Below, in pieces: positions 1-7,427 of a stretch of 13,731 bases of DNA. The notes under the pieces were generated by a model, which saw only the letters and a list, made by a program, of their open reading frames with translations, did not search any database and had not been told where the DNA came from. The stretch comes from an uncultured beta proteobacterium. GTDB taxonomy: Bacteria; Pseudomonadota; Gammaproteobacteria; Burkholderiales; Burkholderiaceae_C. The stretch spans positions 1 through 13,731 of the forward strand of contig CAJBVC010000688.1 in NCBI GenBank assembly GCA_903958915.1, in the 5' to 3' direction. The translations under genes were made by a program, and so were the position numbers. Numbering within the stretch: the stretch's first letter is position 1; every line of letters starts with the position of its first letter.

Positions 1-789
<789 letters not shown>

Positions 790-845
790 CTATGAATTTG
801 GTAGCTGGTTACGCTTGCTGTACGGGCGTTAGAGGGGTGTTTCCT
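790..845 (+). repeat. Comamonadaceae-style intergenic repeat with small hairpin
   Basis: The sequence directly after the parE stop contains TAGCTGGTTACGCTTGCTG and then ACGGGCGTTAGAGG. From memory, this wording (tagctg, cgcttgctg, acgggcg, tagagg) resembles a short repeat scattered between genes in Acidovorax, Rhodoferax and related genomes. I cannot confirm this by search. As RNA it can fold as ACGCTTG (811-817) paired with CGGGCGT (823-829), with two G-U pairs and a five-base loop. No T-tract follows, so a simple terminator is unlikely. The outer limits are approximate. Confidence 0.45.
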
Positions 846-866
846 ATGTGTCCTTGGTGGCGGATC

Positions 867-938
867 GGCTGCCGGGGTATCGGCAATCGCCTCATGGTGG
901 GGTACCACAAATCGGCTATTGCCGATACCCCAGCAGCC
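867..938 (+). repeat. Hairpin repeat unit A: conserved core in a 14-bp perfect stem
   Basis: GGGGTATCGGCAAT (874-887) is perfectly complementary to ATTGCCGATACCCC (918-931). After one mismatch (873/932) the stem continues outward for six pairs, GGCTGC (867-872) with GCAGCC (933-938). Inside, after another mismatch, GCC (889-891) pairs with GGC (914-916). The loop carries the core CCTCATGGTGGGGTACCA (890-907), which itself holds a mini-hairpin TGGT/ACCA (895-898 and 904-907). The same core recurs inverted in unit B at 1029-1046. A competing small hairpin is ATCGGC (911-916) with GCCGAT (921-926). No protein is convincingly encoded here. The unit lies about 77 bases after the parE stop. Confidence 0.85.
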
Positions 939-952
939 TCCGACCGTAGAAC

Positions 953-976
953 GCAAATGATCTGGAATTTCATTGC
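953..976 (+). repeat. Small hairpin between repeat units A and B
   Basis: GCAA (953-956) pairs with TTGC (973-976), and TGA (958-960) with TCA (970-972). One A is bulged and the loop is nine bases. It sits in the spacer separating the two larger hairpin units. It is a short imperfect structure that could arise by chance; it is listed because the rest of the spacer is also palindromic. Confidence 0.3.
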
Positions 977-995
977 TTGGGCGTACCAAAGTATC

Positions 996-1071
996 GCGAT
1001 GTCGAGGGTTGGGTCGGCTGACGATTTTTGGTACCCCACCATGAGGAAGCTGCCCCAACCCTCGACATCGC
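996..1071 (-). repeat. Hairpin repeat unit B: same core inverted, unrelated 18-bp perfect stem
   Basis: GCGATGTCGAGGGTTGGG (996-1013) is perfectly complementary to CCCAACCCTCGACATCGC (1054-1071). After one mismatch (1014/1053) five more pairs can form: CGGCT (1015-1019) with AGCTG (1048-1052), one of them G-U. The loop contains TGGTACCCCACCATGAGG (1029-1046), the exact reverse complement of the unit A core. Counting the flanking AAATCG, the match between 890-914 and 1022-1046 is 24 of 25 bases. The stem shares no clear sequence with the unit A stem. The unit ends 38 bases before the parC start codon. No T-tract follows it. Confidence 0.85.
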
Positions 1072-1109
1072 AGCGCATACAGACAAGCCACACGAAAATT
1101 TGACAACCA

Positions 1110-3491
1110 ATGACCGACCAACCCTTACTTGACTATGCCAAACCGGAGGGCGGTGGCGACGACCAGCTCAATCTGGCGACATACGCCCAGCGCGCCTACC
1201 TCGAATACGCCTTGAGCGTTGTGAAAGGCCGCGCGTTGCCTGACGTGTGCGATGGCCAGAAACCGGTGCAGCGGCGCATTCTGTACTCGATGGCCCGCAT
1301 GGGACTCGGGTTTGGCGGGGCCAACGGCAACACCGGTGCGCGGCCTGTCAAAAGTGCCCGTGTGGTGGGCGATGTGCTAGGGCGCTTTCATCCCCATGGG
1401 GACCAGGCGGCGTACGACGCGCTGGTGCGTATGGCGCAGGACTTTTCGCAACGCTACCCGTTGATCGATGGCCAGGGCAATTTCGGCTCGCGTGATGGCG
1501 ATGGTGCGGCCGCGATGCGCTACACCGAGGCACGGCTGGCCAAGATCACCAGTTTGCTGCTCGATGAGATCGACCAGGGAACGGTGGATTTCCAGCCCAA
1601 CTACGATGGCTCCACGGAAGAACCCAAGCAGTTGCCAGCGCGGTTACCGTTTGCCCTGCTCAATGGTGCCAGTGGCATTGCAGTGGGCCTGGCAACCGAA
1701 ATTCCCAGCCACAACCTGCGTGAAATTGCCGACGCCTGTGTGGCACTGATCAAGACGCCGGCGCTGGATGATGATGCATTGGCTGCGCTGGTGCCGGGAC
1801 CAGACTATCCCGGTGGCGGCCAGATCATTAGCAGCGCAGCGGACATCGCAGACGCCTACCGTACCGGACGGGGCTCGCTGAAAGTGCGAGCCCGCTGGAA
1901 GATTGAAGAACTTGCACGTGGGCAGTGGCAACTGGTCGTAACCGAATTGCCGCCGGGTGTGAGCAACCAGCGGGTGCTCGAAGAGATTGAGGAGTTGACC
2001 AATCCGAAGGTCAAAGCCGGCAAGAAGGCGTTGACGCAGGACCAGACCCAGCTCAAGGCCAGCGTGCTCGCGGTGCTTGACGTGGTGCGCGATGAGTCCA
2101 ACAAAGATGCCGCCGTGCGGCTGGTGTTTGAGCCCAAGACCAGCCGCATCGAGCAGCAGGAACTCATTACCGCGTTATTGGCGCATACCAGTCTGGAAAC
2201 GTCGTCGCCCATCAACCTTACGATGATCGGTCTTGACGGACGTCCCACCCAGAAGTCGTTTCGGCAAATGCTGCAGGAGTGGATTGCGTTTCGCCAGGGA
2301 ACCATCGAGCGGCGTTCGCGCCACCGTCTGGGCAAAGTGCTGGACCGCATTCATATTCTGGAAGGTCGGCAACTCGTCTTGCTCAATATTGACGAGGTGA
2401 TTGCCATCATCCGTCAATCCGATGAGCCCAAGTCAGCGTTGATGGAGCGGTTTCGCCTGTCCGACCGCCAGGCCGAGGACATTCTCGAAATCCGGTTGCG
2501 CCAGTTGGCACGACTAGAGGCGATCAAGATCGAGCAGGAACTGACCGAACTGCGCACCGAGCAGGGAAAACTCGAGGAGATTTTGGGCAGCCCCGCTGCG
2601 CTGCGCCGCTTGATGGTGAAAGAGATTGAGGCAGACGCCAAAACCTTTGCCGACCCGCGACGCACCCTGATTCAGGCAGAAAAGAAGGCGGTGCTGGAAG
2701 TGAAGGTGGTCGACGAGCCGGTCACCGTGGTCGTCAGCCAGAAGGGCTGGGTGCGTGCCCGTACGGGACACGGCCACGAGGCTGCTGGGTTTGCCTTTAA
2801 AGCGGGCGATGCACTGTACGGAACGTTTGAGTGCCGCAGTGTGGATACCCTGCTGGTGTTTGGTTCCAATGGCCGGGTCTATTCAGTCGCTGTCAGCTTG
2901 CTGCCTGGTGGGCGTGGTGACGGTCAGCCCGTCACCACGTTGATCGACCTGGAGAGTGGTACCCAGTTGCTGTACTACTTTGCAGGCCCGGCCAACGCCA
3001 CTTTGCTGTTGAGCGGAACGGGGGGTTATGGCTTTGTGGCGACGGTGGACAACATGGTCTCGCGCCAGAAGGCTGGCAAGGCATTTGTTACCTGCAACGA
3101 CGGTGAGACCTTGTGTGGCCCGTCGCTGGTGTCCGGCGCGCACGGCAGGGTAGTGACGGCAGGGACCCCAGCGTTGCCGGTTGCACCGGCGACGCATGTG
3201 GCCTGCGCGTCGATTGGTGGACGAATCCTCACTTTCGACATGACGGAACTCAAGGCAATGGCCAATGGCGGACGTGGCTTGATGCTGATTGATCTTGAGC
3301 CGAAGGATGCGCTCGCCGGTGCGGCCGCCTATACCCGCAGTGTGCGTATAGAGGGTATCGGGCGCGGCGGCAAGGAGCGTGAGGAAACGCTGGAAATTCG
3401 CAGCTTGAACAACGCACGTTCTGCACGGGCGCGCAAGGGCAAAGCAGCTGACCTGGGCTTCAAGCCTGCCCGCATTACCCGTGTCGAGTGA
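1110..3491 (+). CDS. parC: DNA topoisomerase IV subunit A
   Basis: This 793-residue protein is the DNA-cleaving subunit of topoisomerase IV, partner of the upstream ParE. The N-terminal breakage-reunion domain shows [15 protein letters not shown] and the helix motif [13 protein letters not shown]. The catalytic Tyr138 lies in [10 protein letters not shown] and forms the covalent link to [23 protein letters not shown] and a coiled-coil region around residues 420-510 follow. The C-terminal beta-pinwheel begins near residue 541 with [14 protein letters not shown]. Length is slightly above E. coli ParC (752). At the position of E. coli Ser80 there is Gln99, and at Glu84 there is Asp103, in the quinolone-target helix. 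The ATG at 1110 fits family alignment, but no good Shine-Dalgarno sequence precedes it; the bases before it are TTGACAACCA. The stop overlaps the next start (GTGA), suggesting translational coupling with mdlA. Confidence 0.97.
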   Translation: MTDQPLLDYAKPEGGGDDQLNLATYAQRAYLEYALSVVKGRALPDVCDGQKPVQRRILYSMARMGLGFGGANGNTGARPVKSARVVGDVLGRFHPHGDQAAYDALVRMAQDFSQRYPLIDGQGNFGSRDGDGAAAMRYTEARLAKITSLLLDEIDQGTVDFQPNYDGSTEEPKQLPARLPFALLNGASGIAVGLATEIPSHNLREIADACVALIKTPALDDDALAALVPGPDYPGGGQIISSAADIADAYRTGRGSLKVRARWKIEELARGQWQLVVTELPPGVSNQRVLEEIEELTNPKVKAGKKALTQDQTQLKASVLAVLDVVRDESNKDAAVRLVFEPKTSRIEQQELITALLAHTSLETSSPINLTMIGLDGRPTQKSFRQMLQEWIAFRQGTIERRSRHRLGKVLDRIHILEGRQLVLLNIDEVIAIIRQSDEPKSALMERFRLSDRQAEDILEIRLRQLARLEAIKIEQELTELRTEQGKLEEILGSPAALRRLMVKEIEADAKTFADPRRTLIQAEKKAVLEVKVVDEPVTVVVSQKGWVRARTGHGHEAAGFAFKAGDALYGTFECRSVDTLLVFGSNGRVYSVAVSLLPGGRGDGQPVTTLIDLESGTQLLYYFAGPANATLLLSGTGGYGFVATVDNMVSRQKAGKAFVTCNDGETLCGPSLVSGAHGRVVTAGTPALPVAPATHVACASIGGRILTFDMTELKAMANGGRGLMLIDLEPKDALAGAAAYTRSVRIEGIGRGGKEREETLEIRSLNNARSARARKGKAADLGFKPARITRVE

Positions 3492-5278
3492 AAGAAGAGA
3501 CCATCACCTCGTCTGCTAAGACCCCGATGACGCTGACGGGCCTGATTTCCGGCTACGTGCGCCGCAACTGGCGCCCGTACCTGTTGTCGGCATTGATGCT
3601 GGCGTCGGTCAGCGCGCTGACGGTGTTTATCCCGCGCCAGGTTGGACGTGTGGTGGATGGTCTTGCCAACGGGAGCCTCGGACACGAAGCGTTGTTGTGG
3701 CAACTTGCCACCTTGATACTGACGGGAGTGCTGATCTATTTTCTGCGCGTCGCGTGGCGGCTGCAGCTGTTTGCCGCCAGCTACCGCCTGGGGGCCGAAC
3801 TTCGATCCCGGCTTTACGCACGGCTGTGCCAGCAAGGGCCCCATTTTTTCCACCAGCGGGGTACCGGTGATCTGATGGCACAGGCCACCAACGACATTGA
3901 TTCGGTGGAGATGGCATCGGGTGAAGCCATGCTGGCGGGTTTTGATGGCACGCTGACGCTGATCCTGGTGGTGGCCATGATGACCCTGGGCATCGACTGG
4001 CGCCTGGCAGTGGCTGCGTTGCTGCCGTTTCCGTTCATGGCGTTCGCCTTCTGGCGCATTTCCTCCCACATCCACCAGGCTTCCAAGGATTCGCTGGAGC
4101 GGTTTGGCAAGCTCAATGACCACGTGCAGGAGACGCTGACGGGCGTGCGCACCCTGCGCGCCTTGGGTCTTGAAGCGCGCAGTGCGAAGGTCTTTGCGGA
4201 GCTGGCAGAGAGTGCTGCCAGCGCCAGTCTGCGGGCGCAGCGGTGGGAGGCGGCGTTTGAGCCGGCCGTGGGTATCGCGCTGGTAAGTGCCACCGTGCTC
4301 ACCTTTGGCGTGGGCGGTATGCTGGTGTGGCAGGGTGACTTGACCATCGGCGCATTGACCGCATTCACCATGTATCTTGGGCAACTCATCTGGCCCATGT
4401 TTGCTGCAGGTTGGGTACTGGCATTGCTCGAGCGAGGTCGTGCCGCCTGGGGGCGCCTGCAACCGACGCTGGATGCTCCGCTGTCGATTGACGACCACGG
4501 TGTGCACGAATCCATAGCGCCTGGTTCTCTGGTTTTTCAGGACGTGACATTTTCCTACCCAGGCCAGTCGGCACAGGCGCTGGTGGCGCTCAATCTCGAC
4601 ATTCCTCTAGGGCATACGTTGGGTATCGTGGGCGCCACCGGTGCCGGCAAGTCAAGTGTGCTGCGTCTGATCTTGCGGCAATACGTGGCCCAGCAAGGCC
4701 AGGTGCGTTGGGGGCGCCATGCACTGCATGACTACACGCTGGATGCATTGCAGAAGGCCATCAGTTGGGTGCCGCAGGAGCCTTTCCTGTTTTCCGCATC
4801 GGTTGCTGAAAATATCACCCTGGGAAAACCTGGTGCGAGCCGGGAAGACATCGAGCGCGCTGCGCGCCAGGCGTGCATTCACGATGACATTGTGCGCATG
4901 CCACAGGGCTACGACACCCAGGTCGGTGAAAAAGGTGTGACGCTCTCTGGAGGGCAGCGCCAGCGTGTGGCGATTGCCAGAGCCTTGCTGGCTGATGCTC
5001 CTGTGCTGTTACTCGACGACGCGCTCTCTGCGGTGGATACACACACCGAGACAACGATCCTGGAGCATTTGGAGGACATGCGACGCGCCAGTACCAGAAG
5101 AATCACCATCATTGTCAGCCACCGCCTGAGTGCGGTTGCGCGTGCTGACAACATTGTGGTGATCGAGGGCGGGCACATTGTCGAACAAGGCAACCATGAC
5201 GCACTGGTCGCTGACGGCAAATGGTACGCTGCGCAGTGGCGCTACCAGCAACTGGAGGCGAGTCTGGATGCAGAATGA
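3488..5278 (+). CDS. mdlA: ABC multidrug exporter half-transporter, MdlA/SmdA type
   Basis: This 596-residue inner-membrane half-transporter has an ABC exporter transmembrane domain (about residues 20-320, six hydrophobic segments) fused to an ATPase domain. Visible ATPase motifs are Walker A GATGAGKS (382-389, Lys388), Q-loop VPQEPFLF, signature LSGGQ (486-490), Walker B LLLDD (Asp510, then Asp511) and switch His545. The usual catalytic Glu after Walker B is Asp, as in E. coli MdlA (590 residues), which marks the degenerate partner of a heterodimer. It should pair with MdlB encoded next; homologous SmdAB in Serratia is a multidrug pump. Substrates here are unknown. The GTG start at 3488 overlaps the parC stop and has no clear Shine-Dalgarno sequence. 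The ATG at 3527 (residue 14) is an alternative start. The gene overlaps mdlB by 11 bases. Confidence 0.9.
   Translation: MKEETITSSAKTPMTLTGLISGYVRRNWRPYLLSALMLASVSALTVFIPRQVGRVVDGLANGSLGHEALLWQLATLILTGVLIYFLRVAWRLQLFAASYRLGAELRSRLYARLCQQGPHFFHQRGTGDLMAQATNDIDSVEMASGEAMLAGFDGTLTLILVVAMMTLGIDWRLAVAALLPFPFMAFAFWRISSHIHQASKDSLERFGKLNDHVQETLTGVRTLRALGLEARSAKVFAELAESAASASLRAQRWEAAFEPAVGIALVSATVLTFGVGGMLVWQGDLTIGALTAFTMYLGQLIWPMFAAGWVLALLERGRAAWGRLQPTLDAPLSIDDHGVHESIAPGSLVFQDVTFSYPGQSAQALVALNLDIPLGHTLGIVGATGAGKSSVLRLILRQYVAQQGQVRWGRHALHDYTLDALQKAISWVPQEPFLFSASVAENITLGKPGASREDIERAARQACIHDDIVRMPQGYDTQVGEKGVTLSGGQRQRVAIARALLADAPVLLLDDALSAVDTHTETTILEHLEDMRRASTRRITIIVSHRLSAVARADNIVVIEGGHIVEQGNHDALVADGKWYAAQWRYQQLEASLDAE
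5254..5258 (+). promoter_or_regulatory. Shine-Dalgarno sequence for mdlB
   Basis: GGAGG lies nine bases before the ATG at 5268 and inside the end of mdlA. It decides the mdlB start. The frame stays open upstream to 5178, but those upstream methionines lack such a site and would lengthen the overlap with mdlA to about 100 bases. Confidence 0.75.
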
Positions 5279-7022
5279 CACCCCGTTCCAGCGGCGCAAT
5301 GTGCGCCGAGCCGTGGCGCTGCTGGTTCATTCCGCTGCCACCGAGCACCACCATGTGTGGAAAGGCTGCGGCTGGCTGATTGTTGCGGCCCTGCTCGAAG
5401 CAGCTGGTCCTTTGCTGGGCAAGTACTTCATCGATCACACGCTGCTGCCACGTGACTTTGATCTGACCCAGGTGGTGCTATTGCTGGGCGGCATCCTGCT
5501 GGCCGGATCGATTGGTAGCATCGTTCGCTACACGCAACTGACCCGGCTTGCCGGTGTGGCCATGCGCTCGGTGCGCCGCTTGCGTGAAGAGGTGTATGGG
5601 CATGTGATGCGACTGCCGATGGCATTCTTCGACAAAGCCATTACCGGGCAGCTGGTGAGCCGCGTGACCAACGACACCGAGCAGGTGAAGAACCTCTATG
5701 TCCAGGTGCTGTTTGTCATGCTGGTCAGCAGCATTGTGGTGGTGGGCGCATTTGCTGCCATGGCCTGGCTGGACTGGCGCCTCATGCTGATTGTGTTGAC
5801 CCTCGTGCCGGCGGTGGTGGTGATTGTCTGGTTCTACCAACGCTGGAGTGCGCCGGCGGTATCGCGGGCGCGGCAGAAACGCAGTGACATCAACGCGCAG
5901 ATGTCGGAGTCCATCGCCGGGATGGCAGTCTTGCAGGCCAGTAACGCACAGACACGGTTTCAGGCAAAGTTTGATCAGACCAATGCCGAGCACCTGTCGG
6001 CGCGTGTTGGCGAGATGCGGGTCAATGCCTGGCTCCTGCGGCCGATGCTGGATCTGATCAACGTCATGCTGCTGGCCGCTGTCATCTACAGTTTTGGCAA
6101 CATCGAAACCAGTGTTTTGGAAATCGGCGTTTTGTACGCCTTTGTGAGCTATCTGGGACGGGTGGTGGATCCACTCATCCAGATCACGCTGCAATTCGGG
6201 CAGTTGCAGCAGGCCATCGTCTCAGCCGCGCGCGTGGACGCACTGTTGCAGGAACATCGTCCGGCTGCAATCGGGGGGGCTGACAGGATATCCCATGGTG
6301 CTGTGAGTATTCGCCACCTGAGCTTCGGCTACAAACCCGAGACGGTGGTATTGCATGATCTGAATCTCGAGATTTCCGCTGGAGGTTTCTATGGGCTGGT
6401 AGGACACACCGGCAGTGGAAAATCCACTTTGATGGGGCTGTTGTTGCGGTTTTATCAAGCCCAACGTGGCGAGATTCGCATCGACGGAACTCCACTGGCG
6501 CAGTTCAGTGACGACCACTTTCGATCCGACGTCGGTCTGGTGCCACAAGACCCGTTTCTTCTGGCGGCAACGGTGCGTGAAAACATCGATATGGGTCGCG
6601 GCATCCCGTTAGGCGAGATTGAGTCGGCTGCACGCGATGCACATTGCCATGATTTCATCACGCAGTTGGAGCAAGGCTATGACACTTTCTTGGGCGAGGG
6701 TGGGGCACGCCTGTCTGTCGGTCAAAAACAGCTGATTGCGATTGCGCGGGCATTGGCAGGCAAACCCCGCATCCTGTTTCTTGACGAGGCCACAGCGCAC
6801 ATTGATTCCCAAACGGAACAAATTGTGCAATTGGCACTGACCGAATTACACGGGCGTGTCACCGTGATAGCCATTGCGCATCGCCTGTCCACAATCCGGG
6901 CCGCGGACTGCATTGTGGTGCTGAACCACGGCAAAATACAGGAGCAGGGAGCCCATGATGCCCTCATGGCGCTCCCCCAGGGCATTTACCAGCGCTTGTA
7001 CCTGTTGCAGCAGATGCAATAG
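5268..7022 (+). CDS. mdlB: ABC multidrug exporter half-transporter, MdlB/SmdB type
   Basis: This 584-residue half-transporter is the second subunit of the MdlAB exporter. It has about six transmembrane segments in the first 310 residues, then the ATPase domain. Visible motifs are Walker A GHTGSGKS (379-386, Lys385), Q-loop VPQDPFLL, signature LSVGQ (482-486), Walker B LFLDE (Asp506, catalytic Glu507) and switch His538. The departure from LSGGQ to LSVGQKQL is the same as in E. coli MdlB (593 residues). Its intact Walker B complements the Asp-substituted MdlA. The start at 5268 is chosen for the GGAGG nine bases upstream. It overlaps the mdlA end by 11 bases, so translation is probably coupled. 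It ends in TAG one base before the stop of a convergent gene, leaving no room for a dedicated terminator between them. Confidence 0.92.
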   Translation: MQNDTPFQRRNVRRAVALLVHSAATEHHHVWKGCGWLIVAALLEAAGPLLGKYFIDHTLLPRDFDLTQVVLLLGGILLAGSIGSIVRYTQLTRLAGVAMRSVRRLREEVYGHVMRLPMAFFDKAITGQLVSRVTNDTEQVKNLYVQVLFVMLVSSIVVVGAFAAMAWLDWRLMLIVLTLVPAVVVIVWFYQRWSAPAVSRARQKRSDINAQMSESIAGMAVLQASNAQTRFQAKFDQTNAEHLSARVGEMRVNAWLLRPMLDLINVMLLAAVIYSFGNIETSVLEIGVLYAFVSYLGRVVDPLIQITLQFGQLQQAIVSAARVDALLQEHRPAAIGGADRISHGAVSIRHLSFGYKPETVVLHDLNLEISAGGFYGLVGHTGSGKSTLMGLLLRFYQAQRGEIRIDGTPLAQFSDDHFRSDVGLVPQDPFLLAATVRENIDMGRGIPLGEIESAARDAHCHDFITQLEQGYDTFLGEGGARLSVGQKQLIAIARALAGKPRILFLDEATAHIDSQTEQIVQLALTELHGRVTVIAIAHRLSTIRAADCIVVLNHGKIQEQGAHDALMALPQGIYQRLYLLQQMQ

Positions 7023-7023
7023 G

Positions 7024-7335
7024 TCAATCCCACTTCGAATAGCGGGTGCACATCTTGTCGAGTTTCTTACCCGCGTCGCTGTCGGCGAACTTGGACAGAT
7101 TGCCCTTGAAGTCATCCGGTGTTTCATTCCACAGGCAAGTGCAATAGGCCTGCGCCTTGTTCTGTCCGGGGATAGGACTCTTTTCGTCGCCGCCTTCGTA
7201 CAACTTGTTCACGCGCACCAGACACTGTTTGTATTGCGCGTCTCCGGCGGGCACGGTGTTGTATTCCTGAGCCAATGTAGTGCCAGCAAAAGCGATCAGA
7301 CTGGTTGAAAACAATGCGGTCAGCAAACGGTTCAT
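7024..7335 (-). CDS. Small secreted four-cysteine protein of unknown function
   Basis: I do not recognise this gene as a named family. It encodes 103 residues. Residues 1-22 form a typical Sec signal peptide (MNRLL, a hydrophobic stretch, then TTLA), with likely cleavage before QEYNT. The mature part of about 81 residues is hydrophilic and contains Cys38, Cys65, Cys67 and Cys96, including a CTC motif. These could form two disulfides in the periplasm, or bind a metal or cofactor; this is inference. The start at 7335 is preferred over the upstream methionine at 7371 because AAGGG lies eight bases before it and the signal peptide begins there. The gene is convergent with mdlB, one base apart. 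It is on the same strand as the RND operon but after a 92-base gap with its own candidate promoter. The signal peptide and ribosome site make it very likely a real gene. Confidence 0.8.
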   Translation of the reverse strand: MNRLLTALFSTSLIAFAGTTLAQEYNTVPAGDAQYKQCLVRVNKLYEGGDEKSPIPGQNKAQAYCTCLWNETPDDFKGNLSKFADSDAGKKLDKMCTRYSKWD

Positions 7336-7343
7336 AAACGATT

Positions 7344-7348
7344 CCCTT
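7344..7348 (-). promoter_or_regulatory. Shine-Dalgarno sequence for the small secreted protein gene
   Basis: On the minus strand AAGGG stands eight bases before the ATG at 7335. It supports the internal methionine as the true start rather than the one at 7371. Confidence 0.6.
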
Positions 7349-7384
7349 CGGGTTAAATTGTTGAGCCCCATCGTGGGCGAAATT

Positions 7385-7390
7385 AGTATA
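7385..7390 (-). promoter_or_regulatory. Candidate -10 promoter element for the small secreted protein gene
   Basis: Reading the minus strand, TATACT matches five of six bases of the sigma-70 -10 consensus. It lies about 50 bases before the ATG at 7335, in the gap after the outer-membrane channel gene. No good -35 hexamer is found 16-18 bases upstream (ATCGGT at 17), so the promoter would be weak or activator-dependent. Confidence 0.4.
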
Positions 7391-7427
7391 GCGAAAGCCG
7401 TGCCACCACCGATCCGGGAACCTCAAC

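Noticed and set aside
1008..1059. Integron attC-like site, suggested by GTTGGGT (1008-1014) and CCCCAAC (1053-1059)
   Set aside because: An attC site has RYYYAAC on the left and GTTRRRY on the right. Here the order is reversed, one motif breaks the consensus, and the stem lacks the bulged bases expected of attC.
1054..1100. Intrinsic terminator at the second hairpin before parC
   Set aside because: The stem is strong but followed by CAGCGCATACAGACAAGCC with no T-tract on either strand close to the stem.
1856..2350. Minus-strand open frame (164 codons) opposite parC
   Set aside because: Antisense shadow within a conserved region of parC; Ser/Arg-rich with no recognisable feature.
3329..4507. 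Long minus-strand open frame (392 codons) opposite mdlA and the end of parC
   Set aside because: It lies wholly antisense to recognisable genes, is rich in Gln, His and Arg as expected for the reverse of GC-rich coding DNA, and shows no domain.
5478..6194. Minus-strand open frame (238 codons) opposite mdlB
   Set aside because: His/Gln-rich antisense shadow of the transmembrane domain of mdlB.
7336..7427. Terminator for the RND operon in the gap after the channel gene
   Set aside because: The only longer pairing found, GTTGAG (minus strand, 7427-7422) with a distant CTCAAC, encloses more than 50 bases and has no T-tract.
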